NCBI GenBank assembly: GCA_002361625.1 | Contig: DETL01000028.1 | Coordinates: 14,887-78,886, forward strand | From: Bacteroidales bacterium UBA3289 | GTDB taxonomy: Bacteria > Bacteroidota > Bacteroidia > Bacteroidales > UBA932 | Direction of reading: 5' to 3' | DNA: 64,000 bases | Shown: positions 17,774 through 28,700 of the stretch, one piece after another | Layout of the letters: each line of letters opens with the position of its first letter | Numbering within the stretch: the stretch's first letter is position 1 | Notes under the pieces: model-generated | What the model was told of the DNA's origin: nothing | The model's input: only the letters and a program-made list of their open reading frames with translations | Database searches by the model: none | Made by a program: the position numbers and the translations under genes

Positions 17774-19581
17774 TACCAACCGGGATTCTGCTGCCACTTG
17801 TTCCCCGTAAGCGTCAGGAGGCGCTGCTGGAACGGAAGCAGGTAGTCTCTGTTTTCCTTGAACTTGTATCCGCCGCTCATCGTGCCCGGAGGGATGGGGA
17901 TGATGTAGCGCCGGGCATCGCCGGCCACACCGGTGAGGAACAGGTTGTTCCCGGAATCCTGGTCATAGACCAGTTCGCTGAAATTGTCCCGCAGGGTCGG
18001 GAGGTTGCTGCCCGTGAAAAGGGCTCCTAAGGGCGTCCAGTTCACCAACAGGACATCGGCTGCGGCCCAACGGGCGATATCGTAGAAGCGGCGGCCTTCC
18101 AGGGCCTGTTCCACGCGGCGCTCCCGACGGACTGCCTGGATGTACTTGTTCAGGTTCCGGAACGGATAATCGGCTTCGGTGTTGTACTCGCGGTCGAAAT
18201 CCATCGCCGGCATGCCCACGCGGTCGCGAAGCGGCTTCAGGGCGGCGATGATCCGGGATTCGTTGCCGGGGCCGTCCAGTTCGGCCAGCGCTTCGGCGTA
18301 GTTCAGCAGGACATCGGCATAGCGTACCTGGATGGCCGGCGTGGCGCCCTTGTACTCCGCTTCCAGATTTCCGGTATAGTCGATCTGGACGTGCTTGAGG
18401 ATAGCATAGCCTGTCGTGTTGTGATGGTGGCCTTCGGCAAAGAGCGGAGGTGCCGGCATCCCTTCCTGCATGTCCGGACGCAGGACCTGGCCGGGCATGG
18501 CGACGGTCTGGGCGAGGCGAGGGTCACGCACCGTGGGCAGAAGCTCCTGTCCGTAAACGACCTGCGCGGCTTCCCGCTCGGCCTTGGTGTAAGGTCTTCC
18601 GTCGATGGACAGGTAGTCGTTCACCAGGGAAGAGGTGACACCGACACCGCCGCCGCCCTTGTTCAGATAGCGGTCCACGTTGTTGCCCACGAGGTCTCCG
18701 TCGTAACGCTTGTACCAGAGCACTTCCTTGTTGTTGTCCAGATTCGTGGTCTGGAACACGACCCGGTAGTCGTCGTTGGTCTTTCCCGTGTTGTGGATGG
18801 CCCATACGCCCCGGTCCATGACGGCCTTGGCGGCTTCGGCCGCCGTCCGCAGATAGGACTGGATCTTGTCATCGGTGACGGTCTTGTCGTAGAAGGCGTC
18901 GTTCTTGGCCTTGTGGTATTTTTCCCACGTGCCTTCGAACAGGGCGACCTCGCTCTTCAGCGCGCGGGCGACATCGCGGTGGACGCGCATCGTGGCGGCG
19001 CTGTTCTGTTCATTGAGGAGGCTGATGGCCTCATCCAGGTCCTCCAGGATGAAGTCGGTCACGGCCGTGCGTGAGTCTTGGCCCACCTGCATGGCTTCCA
19101 GGTCCGGATTCAGCGGTTCCTTCACGATGGCGACCCCGCCATAATCCTTGAGCAGCTGGTAATAGTACCAGGCGCGGAAATAGTAGGCCTCGCCGATGAG
19201 CTGGTTGTAGTTGCCCGTCTTGTCGCAGTTGTCCTTGTTGTTCAGCAGGAAATTGACATTGCGGATGCGGGTATAGGCGCTCAGGGAAGCGGCGTTGCCG
19301 ATGGAAAGGGCGCCGTTGATGCGGGCGACCGGTGCCGAAGCGGCCATGTTGTCGCTATAGGTGTCCGATCCGGCGATATGGTTGCCGCCGCCCATGCCGA
19401 AATCCTGTGTGCGGACGGCTGTCTCGTAAAACTGGTTGATGTAATTCTGGATTTCACCGGTGGACCGGAACGGGTTATTCGTGGAAAGCACGCCTTCCGG
19501 GTCCTTGTCCAGCTTGAAGCAGGCCGTTGCGGCCGTCATGATGGCCAGTACAGTCAGTATATTGCGTAGTTTCATGATCAT
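17773..19581 (-). CDS. SusD-like (RagB) surface glycan-binding lipoprotein
   Basis: Surface lipoprotein that caps the SusC transporter and binds oligosaccharide. Lipobox ATAC with Cys21 (Cys19 if the second ATG at 19575 is used). The N-terminal region with helical repeats (GEIQNYINQFYETA; GEAYYFRAWYYYQLLKDYGGVAIV, the typical SusD fingerprint) and the C-terminal RagB region (VRYADVLLNYAEALAEL; RRERRVEQALEGRRFYDIARW) are present. 602 residues. It begins 7 bases after susC ends and is coupled to the sulfatase by a one-base overlap. Confidence 0.96.
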   Translation of the reverse strand: MIMKLRNILTVLAIMTAATACFKLDKDPEGVLSTNNPFRSTGEIQNYINQFYETAVRTQDFGMGGGNHIAGSDTYSDNMAASAPVARINGALSIGNAASLSAYTRIRNVNFLLNNKDNCDKTGNYNQLIGEAYYFRAWYYYQLLKDYGGVAIVKEPLNPDLEAMQVGQDSRTAVTDFILEDLDEAISLLNEQNSAATMRVHRDVARALKSEVALFEGTWEKYHKAKNDAFYDKTVTDDKIQSYLRTAAEAAKAVMDRGVWAIHNTGKTNDDYRVVFQTTNLDNNKEVLWYKRYDGDLVGNNVDRYLNKGGGGVGVTSSLVNDYLSIDGRPYTKAEREAAQVVYGQELLPTVRDPRLAQTVAMPGQVLRPDMQEGMPAPPLFAEGHHHNTTGYAILKHVQIDYTGNLEAEYKGATPAIQVRYADVLLNYAEALAELDGPGNESRIIAALKPLRDRVGMPAMDFDREYNTEADYPFRNLNKYIQAVRRERRVEQALEGRRFYDIARWAAADVLLVNWTPLGALFTGSNLPTLRDNFSELVYDQDSGNNLFLTGVAGDARRYIIPIPPGTMSGGYKFKENRDYLLPFQQRLLTLTGNKWQQNPGW

Positions 19582-19588
19582 GGAGCGT

Positions 19589-22500
19589 TTAGAAGTTGAC
19601 GACGATACCTACGGAAACGGTCTTGTTCATCGGATAGCTCTTACCGGCGTCTGAAGCGCCACGGTTGGCATTACCGCCGTTATAGGAATTGTAGGTGAAG
19701 ATGGCTTCCGGATCGAAGATCGTGGACAGTTTGGTGAAGGTCAGGAGATTCTCTCCCGTCACATACAGCTGGGCCTTGCTCAGGCCGATTTTGCCGATCA
19801 ACGACTGCGGAAGGTCATAGGACAGGGTGACGGTCTTCAGGCGGAGGTATGCGGCATTCTGCAGGTAACGGTCGCTGCACTGCTTCTGCTTGCTCTGGTA
19901 GGTGCCCACGCCGCCGGCGTTGTGGATGTACGGTTTGGGATAATAGGCGTTGGGATTGTCTTCCCGCCAGTAGTCCATGTGCTCCTTGAGCACGGTCACC
20001 TGGGCATAAGGTCCGAAGCCCCAGAAATAGAGGGAGCTCGAAGGGTCGTAGTCGCGCTTGCCCACGCCCTGGAACAGGAAGTTCAGGCCGATTCCCTTCC
20101 ACCAGACGGATCCGTTGATGGTGTAGTTGTAGCGGGGGGTGGTGTTGCCGATGACGGTGAAGTCTCCCATGTCACCCAGGGTATTGCTGCCCTTGTTGAT
20201 CTTGCCGTCCCCGTTCAGGTCGATGTATTTCACATCGCCGGGCGTCCACTTCGTCGCGCTGATGAAGGAGTGGTCCAAGGCATTGAAGGCATCCGCCTCG
20301 GCCTGGTTCTGGATGAGGCCGTCTGCCCGGTATCCCCAGATCTCGCCGACGCTCTTCCCCTCATACCAGCTGCCGGCAGGATCGGTTCCGGTCGGGTTGG
20401 AATACTTGGTGACGACGGCCGTGGCGTCCGACACGGAACCGCCGATGGAATAGTTGAAGTCGCGTCCGGCGTGGCCCCGGTAGTTGATGGCGAATTCCCA
20501 ACCCCGGTTACGCATGTTCGCGTTGTTGGTCTGGGGCGCGCTGGCACCGAAGATGTCCGGATAGTCTTCGCCCGGGCCAAGCATGTCGCGCGTGTCGCGC
20601 TGGAACAGGTCGAAGGAGCCGGTGAGGGCGTTTCCGAAGAATCCGAAATCCAGACCGACATTCTGGTTCAACACCTTTTCCCAGGTGGTGAGGGGATTCA
20701 CCACGCCGGGCGCCTGGGTATAGGAATGGCGTCCGTCGGAATAAATGTAATTGCCCAGACCGGAACTCATGCTCATGGTGGAGGCGAAAGTATAGGTTGC
20801 GGCACCGGCCTGGTTGCCCAGCAGACCGTAGGAGGCCCGGAGTTTCAGGTTGGAAAGCCAGCCGGAAGCGGACTGCAGGAACGGTTCCTTATGAATGTTC
20901 CAACCGGCGGAAACAGACGGGAAGAAGCCCCAGCGGTGGTCGGCGGCGAAACGGGAAGATCCGTCATAACGGCCGTTCAGTTCCAGCAGATACCTGCCGT
21001 CATAGTCGTAATTGATGCGCCCGAAGTAGCCGCGGGTAGCCCACCCGTAACGGGTATCCGTAATGGTCTGGTCGCCATTGCCCATGGTGACGCTGGGCGT
21101 GGCCGTGGTGTAAAGGCCGGTGATGGCGTTCTTGATGTAGGCGTAGTGGTAGTCCTCTTCCTGATAGCCGGCCAGCAGCGCGAAGTTGCTCTTTTCGCCC
21201 AGCGTGAAGGAATAATTGGTGTAGAGGCTGATACTCTGGTAGTTGGTATTCGTATTGGACCGGGTATATTTTCCGTCCTTGGGAATGCCCAGCTCGGAAC
21301 GTCCGCCCTTGACGGTGGTCACTCCGTCCATCATGTAGATGTCCGGCGCGATGGCCACGGCTTCGTAATTGTTGACGCCCAACCGGTAGGTGTAGTCCAG
21401 GTTGATGAACCAGTTCTTGACAGGCTGGATCTGCAGCCCGGGGGTAATGTCCAGACGGTCGCGCTTGGTGGTCGTGTAAGTACCGCTCTGGAGGTAGGGG
21501 ATCATCGTAAATTCCACATAGTGACCATTGTCATCCATGTAGTGTTTCGTGGAGAATTCACGGGCCAGGGTGTGGTAGAAGCCATAGCCGATGGCACCGT
21601 CCCCGAACGGACTGTCGGTCTGCCCATGGACGAATTTGGTGCTGAACAGGAGCTTGAGCCAGTCGGTGACCTGGGCTTGCGTGTTGGCGTTCACGTTGAA
21701 ACGCTTGTAGCCCATGTCGGCGAAGCGCAGCGCACCGTCTTCGTCATACATGCCGCCGCTGACATAGTACTGGACTTTCTTGCTTCCTCCGCGGATGGAC
21801 AGGTTGTGGTTGTGCTTGAGTGCCCAGTCCTTGTAATGTAGCTTGAAGTAGTCGGTGTTGCCGAGGCCTTTTTCCGAGTTCTCGAAGGACGACGGGTTGG
21901 CCGTGGGGTTGTTGCGGATCTCCGCCCACGGGTCGGCGGAAGGATCTCCGTCGATGAACCGTTGAAGGTCGGCGATCTTCTCGTCGGAATACTTTCGGGG
22001 TGCATTGGCATTGGCGGCGCCGTCGTTCCAGAAATGGGCGAAATCCACGGAACTGGCCATGGTCGGAAGCTTGGTCGGTGCGTTCCATCCGACATTGCCG
22101 GAATAGCTGATGACGGGCTTCCCGTCGGCTCCGCGCTTGGTCGTGACCAGGATGACACCGTAGGCGGCCCGGGCTCCGTAGATGGCGGCGGAGGCGGCGT
22201 CCTTGAGGACGGAGATGCTTTCGATATCATTGGGGTTGACATCCTGGAGGCTCATCTCGACGCCATCCACGAGGATATAGGGATTGCCGGTATCGCTCAG
22301 GTTGCCGCGTCCACGGAGGGTGATGGTCGTCGCGGCGCCCGGGGTGCCGGCCGCCGTGTTGGAGATGGTCAGGCCGGGAACCATGCCCTGAAGGGCCTGG
22401 GCGGCATCCACGACGGGACGCTGGGCGAAGTCATCTCCCTTGACCTGGGAGACGGCGCCGGTCAGGTTGACTTTCTTCTGGACGCCGTAACCGACGACGA

Positions 22501-22825
22501 CCGTTTCTTCCAGCATCTGCGTATCGTTCTGCAGGACCACGTTCAGGGGTCCGCTGTTCCAGGTGATCTCCTGGGTGACATAGCCGATGCAGGAGAAAAC
22601 GAGGACGTTGCCGGGCCGGACACCGTTCAAGACGTAGGTGCCGTCGATGTCGGTGACCGTGCCGGTCTGTGTGCCCTTGACGAACACAGAGCCGCCGACG
22701 ACGGTTTCACCGGATGGATCGGTAACCGTTCCCCGGACGGTCTGTGGGCCCTGTGCCAGCACGACGATGGAAGCCATGAGTGCGGCTGTCGCCGACAGGA
22801 TGGCTTTGCGGAGTGTTTTAAGCAT
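19589..22825 (-). CDS. SusC-like (RagA) TonB-dependent glycan transporter
   Basis: Outer-membrane transporter paired with the SusD-like protein. Signal peptide (about 1-25), carboxypeptidase-regulatory-like domain (about 28-105, VRGTVTDPSGETVVGGSVFV), then the SusC signature TVVVGYGVQKKVNLTGAVS and plug (LRGRGNLSDTGNPYILVDG), and a barrel ending MNKTVSVGIVVNF with terminal Phe. 1078 residues, a normal length. It heads the five-gene minus-strand PUL operon and diverges from the regulator gene; the operator-like repeats lie about 80-140 bases upstream of its ATG. Confidence 0.97.
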   Translation of the reverse strand: MLKTLRKAILSATAALMASIVVLAQGPQTVRGTVTDPSGETVVGGSVFVKGTQTGTVTDIDGTYVLNGVRPGNVLVFSCIGYVTQEITWNSGPLNVVLQNDTQMLEETVVVGYGVQKKVNLTGAVSQVKGDDFAQRPVVDAAQALQGMVPGLTISNTAAGTPGAATTITLRGRGNLSDTGNPYILVDGVEMSLQDVNPNDIESISVLKDAASAAIYGARAAYGVILVTTKRGADGKPVISYSGNVGWNAPTKLPTMASSVDFAHFWNDGAANANAPRKYSDEKIADLQRFIDGDPSADPWAEIRNNPTANPSSFENSEKGLGNTDYFKLHYKDWALKHNHNLSIRGGSKKVQYYVSGGMYDEDGALRFADMGYKRFNVNANTQAQVTDWLKLLFSTKFVHGQTDSPFGDGAIGYGFYHTLAREFSTKHYMDDNGHYVEFTMIPYLQSGTYTTTKRDRLDITPGLQIQPVKNWFINLDYTYRLGVNNYEAVAIAPDIYMMDGVTTVKGGRSELGIPKDGKYTRSNTNTNYQSISLYTNYSFTLGEKSNFALLAGYQEEDYHYAYIKNAITGLYTTATPSVTMGNGDQTITDTRYGWATRGYFGRINYDYDGRYLLELNGRYDGSSRFAADHRWGFFPSVSAGWNIHKEPFLQSASGWLSNLKLRASYGLLGNQAGAATYTFASTMSMSSGLGNYIYSDGRHSYTQAPGVVNPLTTWEKVLNQNVGLDFGFFGNALTGSFDLFQRDTRDMLGPGEDYPDIFGASAPQTNNANMRNRGWEFAINYRGHAGRDFNYSIGGSVSDATAVVTKYSNPTGTDPAGSWYEGKSVGEIWGYRADGLIQNQAEADAFNALDHSFISATKWTPGDVKYIDLNGDGKINKGSNTLGDMGDFTVIGNTTPRYNYTINGSVWWKGIGLNFLFQGVGKRDYDPSSSLYFWGFGPYAQVTVLKEHMDYWREDNPNAYYPKPYIHNAGGVGTYQSKQKQCSDRYLQNAAYLRLKTVTLSYDLPQSLIGKIGLSKAQLYVTGENLLTFTKLSTIFDPEAIFTYNSYNGGNANRGASDAGKSYPMNKTVSVGIVVNF

Positions 22826-22902
22826 AGTGGTTTTTTAGTTATGGTTAGTGGATATGGATGCGGTTATCTGCACAAAGATGGGAAAAACCCTGCGAAACCG
22901 AA

Positions 22903-22963
22903 TCCGATCTTGTCCGTAAATAGTCCGATTTCGTCCAAAAATGCGAATTGGACGAATTCGGAC
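22903..22963. promoter_or_regulatory. operator-like repeat array between susC and the AraC-type regulator
   Basis: Two direct repeats TCCGATcTtGTCC (22903-22915) and TCCGATtTcGTCC (22924-22936) start exactly 21 bases apart, two helical turns. The second is also the left arm of a 16-bp inverted repeat: 22923-22938 with 22948-22963, one mismatch, 9-base spacer. So three similarly spelled half-sites lie in 61 bases. AraC-type proteins commonly bind repeats phased by two turns. The array lies just upstream of the regulator promoter and upstream of susC, so it may control both directions. Confidence 0.65.
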
Positions 22964-22970
22964 GCGGATG

Positions 22971-23002
22971 TTTGGCTTTTCTCCGGAAAAACGCTAATTT
23001 AG
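22971..23002 (+). promoter_or_regulatory. probable promoter of the propeller-AraC regulator
   Basis: TTTG at 22971-22974, 20 bases, then TAATTTAG at 22995-23002 (one mismatch to TAnnTTTG), 20 bases before the ATG at 23023. It abuts the operator-like array, consistent with autoregulation. Confidence 0.5.
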
Positions 23003-23022
23003 CCATTGCAACCACGGCTTTG

Positions 23023-25767
23023 ATGAAAAACATCCTGCTTCTGCTATTTCTCCTTCCTGCGGTTTGGGTATCGGCCGCACAGAATTCGCCGTATGCCTAT
23101 ATCCCGATCTCCTTGGAAAACGGCCTGTCCCAGCCGAATGTCACATCGTTGCTGCTGGACAGCCGGGGCAGTCTGTGGATCGGGACCCGGAACGGGCTGA
23201 ATCGGATGGACCGGCAGGAAATAACGGTCTATACATCCCATGGACACGATGCGGCACACCTGCCGGGGAACGAGATCCGGGACCTGTCCGAAACCGCGGA
23301 CGGATCGGTCTGGATCCGGACGTCGCGCGGCATCGCCCGCTATCGCCCCTCCCGGGGCGGATTCGAGACCGTCATGGAGAAACCCTTCTTCTCGTCACTG
23401 GCCGTTCCCGACGGAATCCTGTTTGGAGGTGACGGATGCCTGGCCCGCGTGGCGGAAGACGGAAGTTCCGAGTACCTGTATCCTTTCGGGGAGGGTTCCT
23501 GTGTGGGAAACCGGGCTTACCGCATCGGACGGATGGTGGCCTTGGAGGGGCGTGAGCTGCTGCTTGGAACGGATGAGATGGGCCTGTTCCGCTATGAGCC
23601 CGGCCATCCGGCCGTTCCGTTTACGCAGGAAGCGTTCCGGCAGGTCATCGCTTTGTACAGAAGCCGGACGGGGGATATCTTCGTCGCATACGACGGAGAC
23701 GGAGTCCGGCGCTATTCCCCGGACGGGACCGAGCTGGCCCATTACACGACCCGTAATAGCGGACTGGCCCATGACTATGTCCAGAGTTTCGCGGAATATG
23801 ACGGATTCCTCTGGATCGCGACGGATGGTGGCGGCATTTCGCTCCTAGACCTCTCTTCCGGCCGCTTTCAGACGCTTCGTCACAGCCCTGACGATCCGGC
23901 CTGCCTGCCGTCCAACTCGGTGACGGTGCTGTACCTCGATTCTTCCGGCGTCCTGTGGGCAGGAACGGTCAAACATGGCTTCTTCCAGGTACGCCAGAAC
24001 CATATCCGTTCTTTCAGCGGCCCGTTGTGCGGATTGACGGACAACGCGGTCATCAGCCTGTACCGGGAGGACGACGGCTCGCTCTGGGTCGGCACCGACG
24101 GCGGCGGCATCCATCGTTTCGATCCGGTTTCGGGTCGTTTTACACCCCTGCCGGGAACCCGTGGCAAAATCCTTTCGCTGGTCGGGTTCGATGCCCGGAA
24201 TCTGCTGGCTTCCATCTATATGGAGGGCTTTTTCCTGGTGGACAGAGTGACCGGTGCCCGGAAACCGTTTACGCTTGTCAATGAGGAAGTGAATCGGCAG
24301 GAATGTTTCTGGGGATACCTTCCCCGTGTGGCGCGCGTGGCTGGTGACAAGCTGTATTTCCTCAGTTATTCCCCCTGGCTCTACGACCTGCGCACCCGGA
24401 GCTTCTCTTTGCTCCAGGTGGATGACAGCCTGGCCGTCAGCGGTGTCAGGATGGCCTGTTCCGATGGGCGGGAGGCCTTCTTCTATCGGGACAATCAGGT
24501 TTTGATCGCCGATTTGAAGGAGGACAGGATCCGACTGCTTTTCCGTGTGGGGGAGCAGGAGAAAGTGACATCCGTCGCCTATGACGGTGATCGGACCGTG
24601 TGGGTGGGGACGGACCGCGGCCTTGGAAAGTACGACCGCCGCTCGGATACGTATGAACCGGTGGAGACCGGCCTTTTCGACAGCGTGTCGGCTCTGGAAT
24701 ACGCCGGGAACGGGCAGCTGTGGATCTGTGCCCGCAGCCGGCTGTTCACCTATCTGTGCGAAGGGAACCGCTTCGTTTCCTGGAGCGCTTCGGACGGGTT
24801 CCGCCCGAACGACATCAAAATGCTGTACCAGAACGCCACGAGTCCCGATTACCTGTACATGGGCGGTTCGGACGGGCTGGTGCAGATCAGCCGGGACATC
24901 CCGATTCCGGGGCTGGAACCGGTCGCGGTCTTTCTGGACCAGTTGACGGTGAACGGCCGCCCTGCGCTGTCCGATGTGCAGGGAAACCGGATCCGCGTCC
25001 CCTGGAACTATCAGTCCCTTGTCGCCTCTTTCCAGGTCAAGGACGGCGATGCTTTCCAGCGCAAGTATTTCCGCTACACCGTGGAAGGGACGCAGACGCG
25101 GACCTTTGAAAGCGACGACGCCCGCCTGCAGCTTCCCGCCCTGTCGGATGGGACATACCGGATCCTGGTTTCCTGTCTGCAGAAGGGTGGCGATTTTACC
25201 GTGCCGGAATGCCTGCTGGAAGTCGTCGTGCTTCCTCCCTGGTACCGGACCGTCTGGTTCCGACTGCTGTTGGCCGCCCTTCTGCTGACGTCGGCCGCCT
25301 GGGGCATCCGCACCGTCACCAAGCGGCGGGAGCACGAGACCAAGAATTCCATGGCCCATTTCCTCGAGGAAATGCTGCAGGATACGGAAGTGCGGGAAGA
25401 TGATACCGCCATCACGCCCGATCCGGAATTCAAGGCCCGGCTGGATGCCGTCATCCTCCGGCATCTGTCCGATCCCGGCCTGGATGTCCAGTTCCTCACG
25501 GAGCAGCTGGCGATGAGCCGGACCCTCCTGTACGGCAAGGTAAAACAGGTGACAGGACAGGGCGTCAAGGACTATATCAACCGGATACGCATCGAACGGT
25601 CCGTGGACCTTCTTCTGCACACGGACAAGAATATCAATGAAATCGCTTACGAAGTCGGTTTCGCCTATCCGCGTTATTTCAGCACCTCCTTCAAGAACCT
25701 GAAGGGCGTGACTCCGACGCGTTTCAAGCAGGAGAACCGTTCTCCCAACCCGGATACAAAACCTTAG
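23023..25767 (+). CDS. membrane-bound beta-propeller/Y_Y_Y sensor fused directly to an AraC DNA-binding domain (no kinase)
   Basis: PUL regulator of 914 residues. Signal/anchor 1-19, then two-component-type propeller repeats (LLLDSRGSLWIGTRNGLNRM, DGFLWIATDGGGISLLD, DGSLWVGTDGGGIHRFD, DRTVWVGTDRGLGKYD). A Y_Y_Y-like domain lies near 640-735 (IRVPWNYQSLVASFQVKDGD), one TM helix near 746-763 and a 36-residue linker. A C-terminal AraC HTH lies at about 800-905 (VQFLTEQLAMSRTLLYGKVK and INEIAYEVGFAYPRYFSTSFK). Classical hybrid two-component regulators have HisKA, HATPase and receiver domains between TM and HTH; all are absent, with no room for a relic. It should sense a periplasmic glycan and act from the membrane, in the manner of SusR. 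Start chosen at the signal peptide. Confidence 0.92.
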   Translation: MKNILLLLFLLPAVWVSAAQNSPYAYIPISLENGLSQPNVTSLLLDSRGSLWIGTRNGLNRMDRQEITVYTSHGHDAAHLPGNEIRDLSETADGSVWIRTSRGIARYRPSRGGFETVMEKPFFSSLAVPDGILFGGDGCLARVAEDGSSEYLYPFGEGSCVGNRAYRIGRMVALEGRELLLGTDEMGLFRYEPGHPAVPFTQEAFRQVIALYRSRTGDIFVAYDGDGVRRYSPDGTELAHYTTRNSGLAHDYVQSFAEYDGFLWIATDGGGISLLDLSSGRFQTLRHSPDDPACLPSNSVTVLYLDSSGVLWAGTVKHGFFQVRQNHIRSFSGPLCGLTDNAVISLYREDDGSLWVGTDGGGIHRFDPVSGRFTPLPGTRGKILSLVGFDARNLLASIYMEGFFLVDRVTGARKPFTLVNEEVNRQECFWGYLPRVARVAGDKLYFLSYSPWLYDLRTRSFSLLQVDDSLAVSGVRMACSDGREAFFYRDNQVLIADLKEDRIRLLFRVGEQEKVTSVAYDGDRTVWVGTDRGLGKYDRRSDTYEPVETGLFDSVSALEYAGNGQLWICARSRLFTYLCEGNRFVSWSASDGFRPNDIKMLYQNATSPDYLYMGGSDGLVQISRDIPIPGLEPVAVFLDQLTVNGRPALSDVQGNRIRVPWNYQSLVASFQVKDGDAFQRKYFRYTVEGTQTRTFESDDARLQLPALSDGTYRILVSCLQKGGDFTVPECLLEVVVLPPWYRTVWFRLLLAALLLTSAAWGIRTVTKRREHETKNSMAHFLEEMLQDTEVREDDTAITPDPEFKARLDAVILRHLSDPGLDVQFLTEQLAMSRTLLYGKVKQVTGQGVKDYINRIRIERSVDLLLHTDKNINEIAYEVGFAYPRYFSTSFKNLKGVTPTRFKQENRSPNPDTKP

Positions 25768-25770
25768 CAT

Positions 25771-28700
25771 ATGATGAAAAAATTCCTTTCCCTCCTTTCT
25801 CTCGCCATCGTCTGCGCCACCTCCTTTGCGGCGCAGGCCAAAATGGAACCCTGGCAGGACCCGAATGTCTTCGAGGAAAACCGGATGCCCATGCGGGCGA
25901 CCTTTGTCACGGCCGAGCAGCAGACCCTGAGCCTGAACGGCCTCTGGAAGTTCTATTTCAACCCGACCGTGGAAGGCCGTCTGAAGGGCTTCGAGGCCGT
26001 GGGGTATGATGACGGTGCCTGGGGTGAGATTCCCGTCCCGGGACTCTGGGACCTTAACGGCTACTGCGATCCCCTGTATGTCAATGCCGGTTTCCCCTGG
26101 AGCGGACATTATGAGAACAATCCGCCTTACCCGGCCCTGGAGCACAACTATGTGGGCCAGTACCGCCGGACCTTCACCGTGGACCCGTCCTGGATCGGGA
26201 AGCAGATCTGCCTGAACATCGGCTCCGCCACCTCCAACGTCCGCGTCTGGGTCAATGGGAAAATGGTCGGCTACAGCGAGGACAGCAAGCTGGAAGCCCG
26301 TTTCGACCTGACCAAGTATGTCCATGCCGGGGAGAACCTCATCGCCCTGGAGATCTTCCGCTGGTGCGACGGCACTTACCTGGAGGACCAGGATTTCTGG
26401 CGTTTCGCCGGGATTGCCCGCGGGGTGGAGGTCTATACCCGTGAAAAGGAGCGCATCGAGGATGTCCATGTCATCGGCGGCATGGACGGCAACCTGAAAG
26501 TGGCCCTGGAAGTGACCAAGGGCATCTCCGCCGTGGACCTGGAAGTGGTGGACGCTTCTGGGAAGTGTGTCCTCTCCGCCGCCGGCTTGAAGCCTCTCAA
26601 GGGGAAGGTCGATTACGCCGGCTCCGTCAGCGATCCCGCCCTCTGGAGCGCTGAAACGCCGAATCTCTATACCCTGAAGGTGAAGGCCTCCACCCGCAAG
26701 GGCGCTGCCGAGAGCACCTGTGTCGAATTCGGTTTCCGCACCGTGGAGGTCGTCGGCAACCAGCTCAAGGTCAATGGACAACCCATCCTCATCAAGGGTG
26801 CCGACCGGCATGAGATGAGCGCCACCGGCGGTTATGTCGTCACGGAGGCGGAGATGATCCGCGATATCCGGATCATGAAGGAACTGAACATCAACGCCGT
26901 CCGTACCTGCCATTATCCCGACGACCCGCGCTGGCTCGCCCTCTGCGACAAGTACGGCCTGTATGTGGTGGATGAAGGCAACATCGAGTCCCACGGAATG
27001 GGCTACGGTCCGGAAACCCTGGCCAAGAACCCGATTTTCGCCGCCGCGCACCTCGCCCGGGACAGCCGGATGGTCCGCCGCGATTTCAACCATCCTTCCG
27101 TGATTGTCTGGAGCATGGGCAACGAGGCCGGTGCCGGTCCCAACTTCGAGGCCTGCTACGACTGGATCAAGGCTTTCGATCCTTCCCGGCCCGTCCAGTA
27201 CGAGCAGGGCGTCATCCGCCGCGAGCGCCGGAGCCTCCGCTATACGGATATCTACTGCCCGATGTACAATTCCCCGGATGAGGACCGCGCCTATCTTCAG
27301 CATGCCGACAAGCCTCTCATCCAGTGCGAGTATGCCCATGCCATGGGCAATTCCATGGGCAATTTCAAGGAATACTGGGACCTGATCCGGAGCGAACCGG
27401 CCTACCAGGGCGGTTTCATCTGGGACTTCGTGGACCAGGCGCTCCGCTGGCCTTCCAACGCCCGCGGCACCGACCATATCTTCATCTTCGGCGGTGACCT
27501 GAACGACTACGACCCCTCCGACGGTTCCTTCAACTGCAACGGCGTCATCGCCGCGGACCGTACCCTGCATCCGCATGCGTATGAGGTGCGTTACCAGTAT
27601 CGGAACATCCTGACGACGGCCGGCAGCCAGCCTGGAACCGTCAAGGTGTACAACGAGAACTTCTTCACCGACCTGTCCGGCTACCGCCTCGTGTGGACGC
27701 TGGAGGCCGACGGAAAGGCCGTCCGCACCGGCTCCGTGGACCGGTTGGATGTCGCCCCGCAGCAGACGAAGGCTTTCGCCCTGGGTATCGGACCGCTTCC
27801 GGAAGGGAAGGTCGTCACCCTGAACGTCCGCTATCAGCTCAAGGAGGCGCAGCCGCTCCTCCCGGCCGGCTTCGAGGTTGCCTATGACCAGCTCGTCCTC
27901 CGGGATGAACCGTCCGGGATCTGCAGCTGCGTTCCGGAAGGCTATACCGTGGATTCTGCCCGGGCCGATGCCGCCGCTTCCGTCTGGGTGTTCTCCGGCA
28001 AGGCCCCGTATGCCGGAACGCTCGGAAAGCGGGAAGCGATCTGGGAAATCACCATCGACAAGAAGGTGGGCGCCCTGACTTCCTATGAACTGGACGGAAA
28101 GGAACTGCTGAAAGAACCGGTCCTGCCGTGCTTCGACCGTGCCCTGGTGGAGAATGATCTCGGCGCCCGTTTCCAGCGGGAGTTCGCCTTCTGGCGGAAT
28201 CCGGAACTGAAGGTGGCCTCCGCCTCCGCGAAGCAGGACGGAGATGCGTTCGTGGTGGACATCGAGTTCGCGCCCATCGGCGAGGCCGCCCTGGTCAAGG
28301 TCTCTTATCGGGTGGATCCGTTGGGCCGGGTCACCGTCACCGAATCCCTCACGGACGCCGGCAAGCTCTCCGAGGCCCCGCATCTGTTCCGCTTCGGCAT
28401 GCGCCTGGCGATGCCCGGCCAGTATTCCGACCTGGATTTCTTCGGCCTGGGCCCGTGGGAAAACTACGCCGACCGCCATTCTTCCGCCCTGCTCGGCCGT
28501 TATTCCCAGCGGGTGGAGGACCAGTACCACTATGGTTATGTCCGCTCGCAGGAATCCGGCACCCATACCGGCATGCGCTGGATGCGTCTGGTCGATGAGG
28601 CCGGCAACGGTCTGGAATTCAGCGCTCCGGCCGCCTTCTCCGCATCGGCCCTGCCTTTCTCCCTGGAGGATCTGGACACGCATGTCCATTCCCTGGAACT

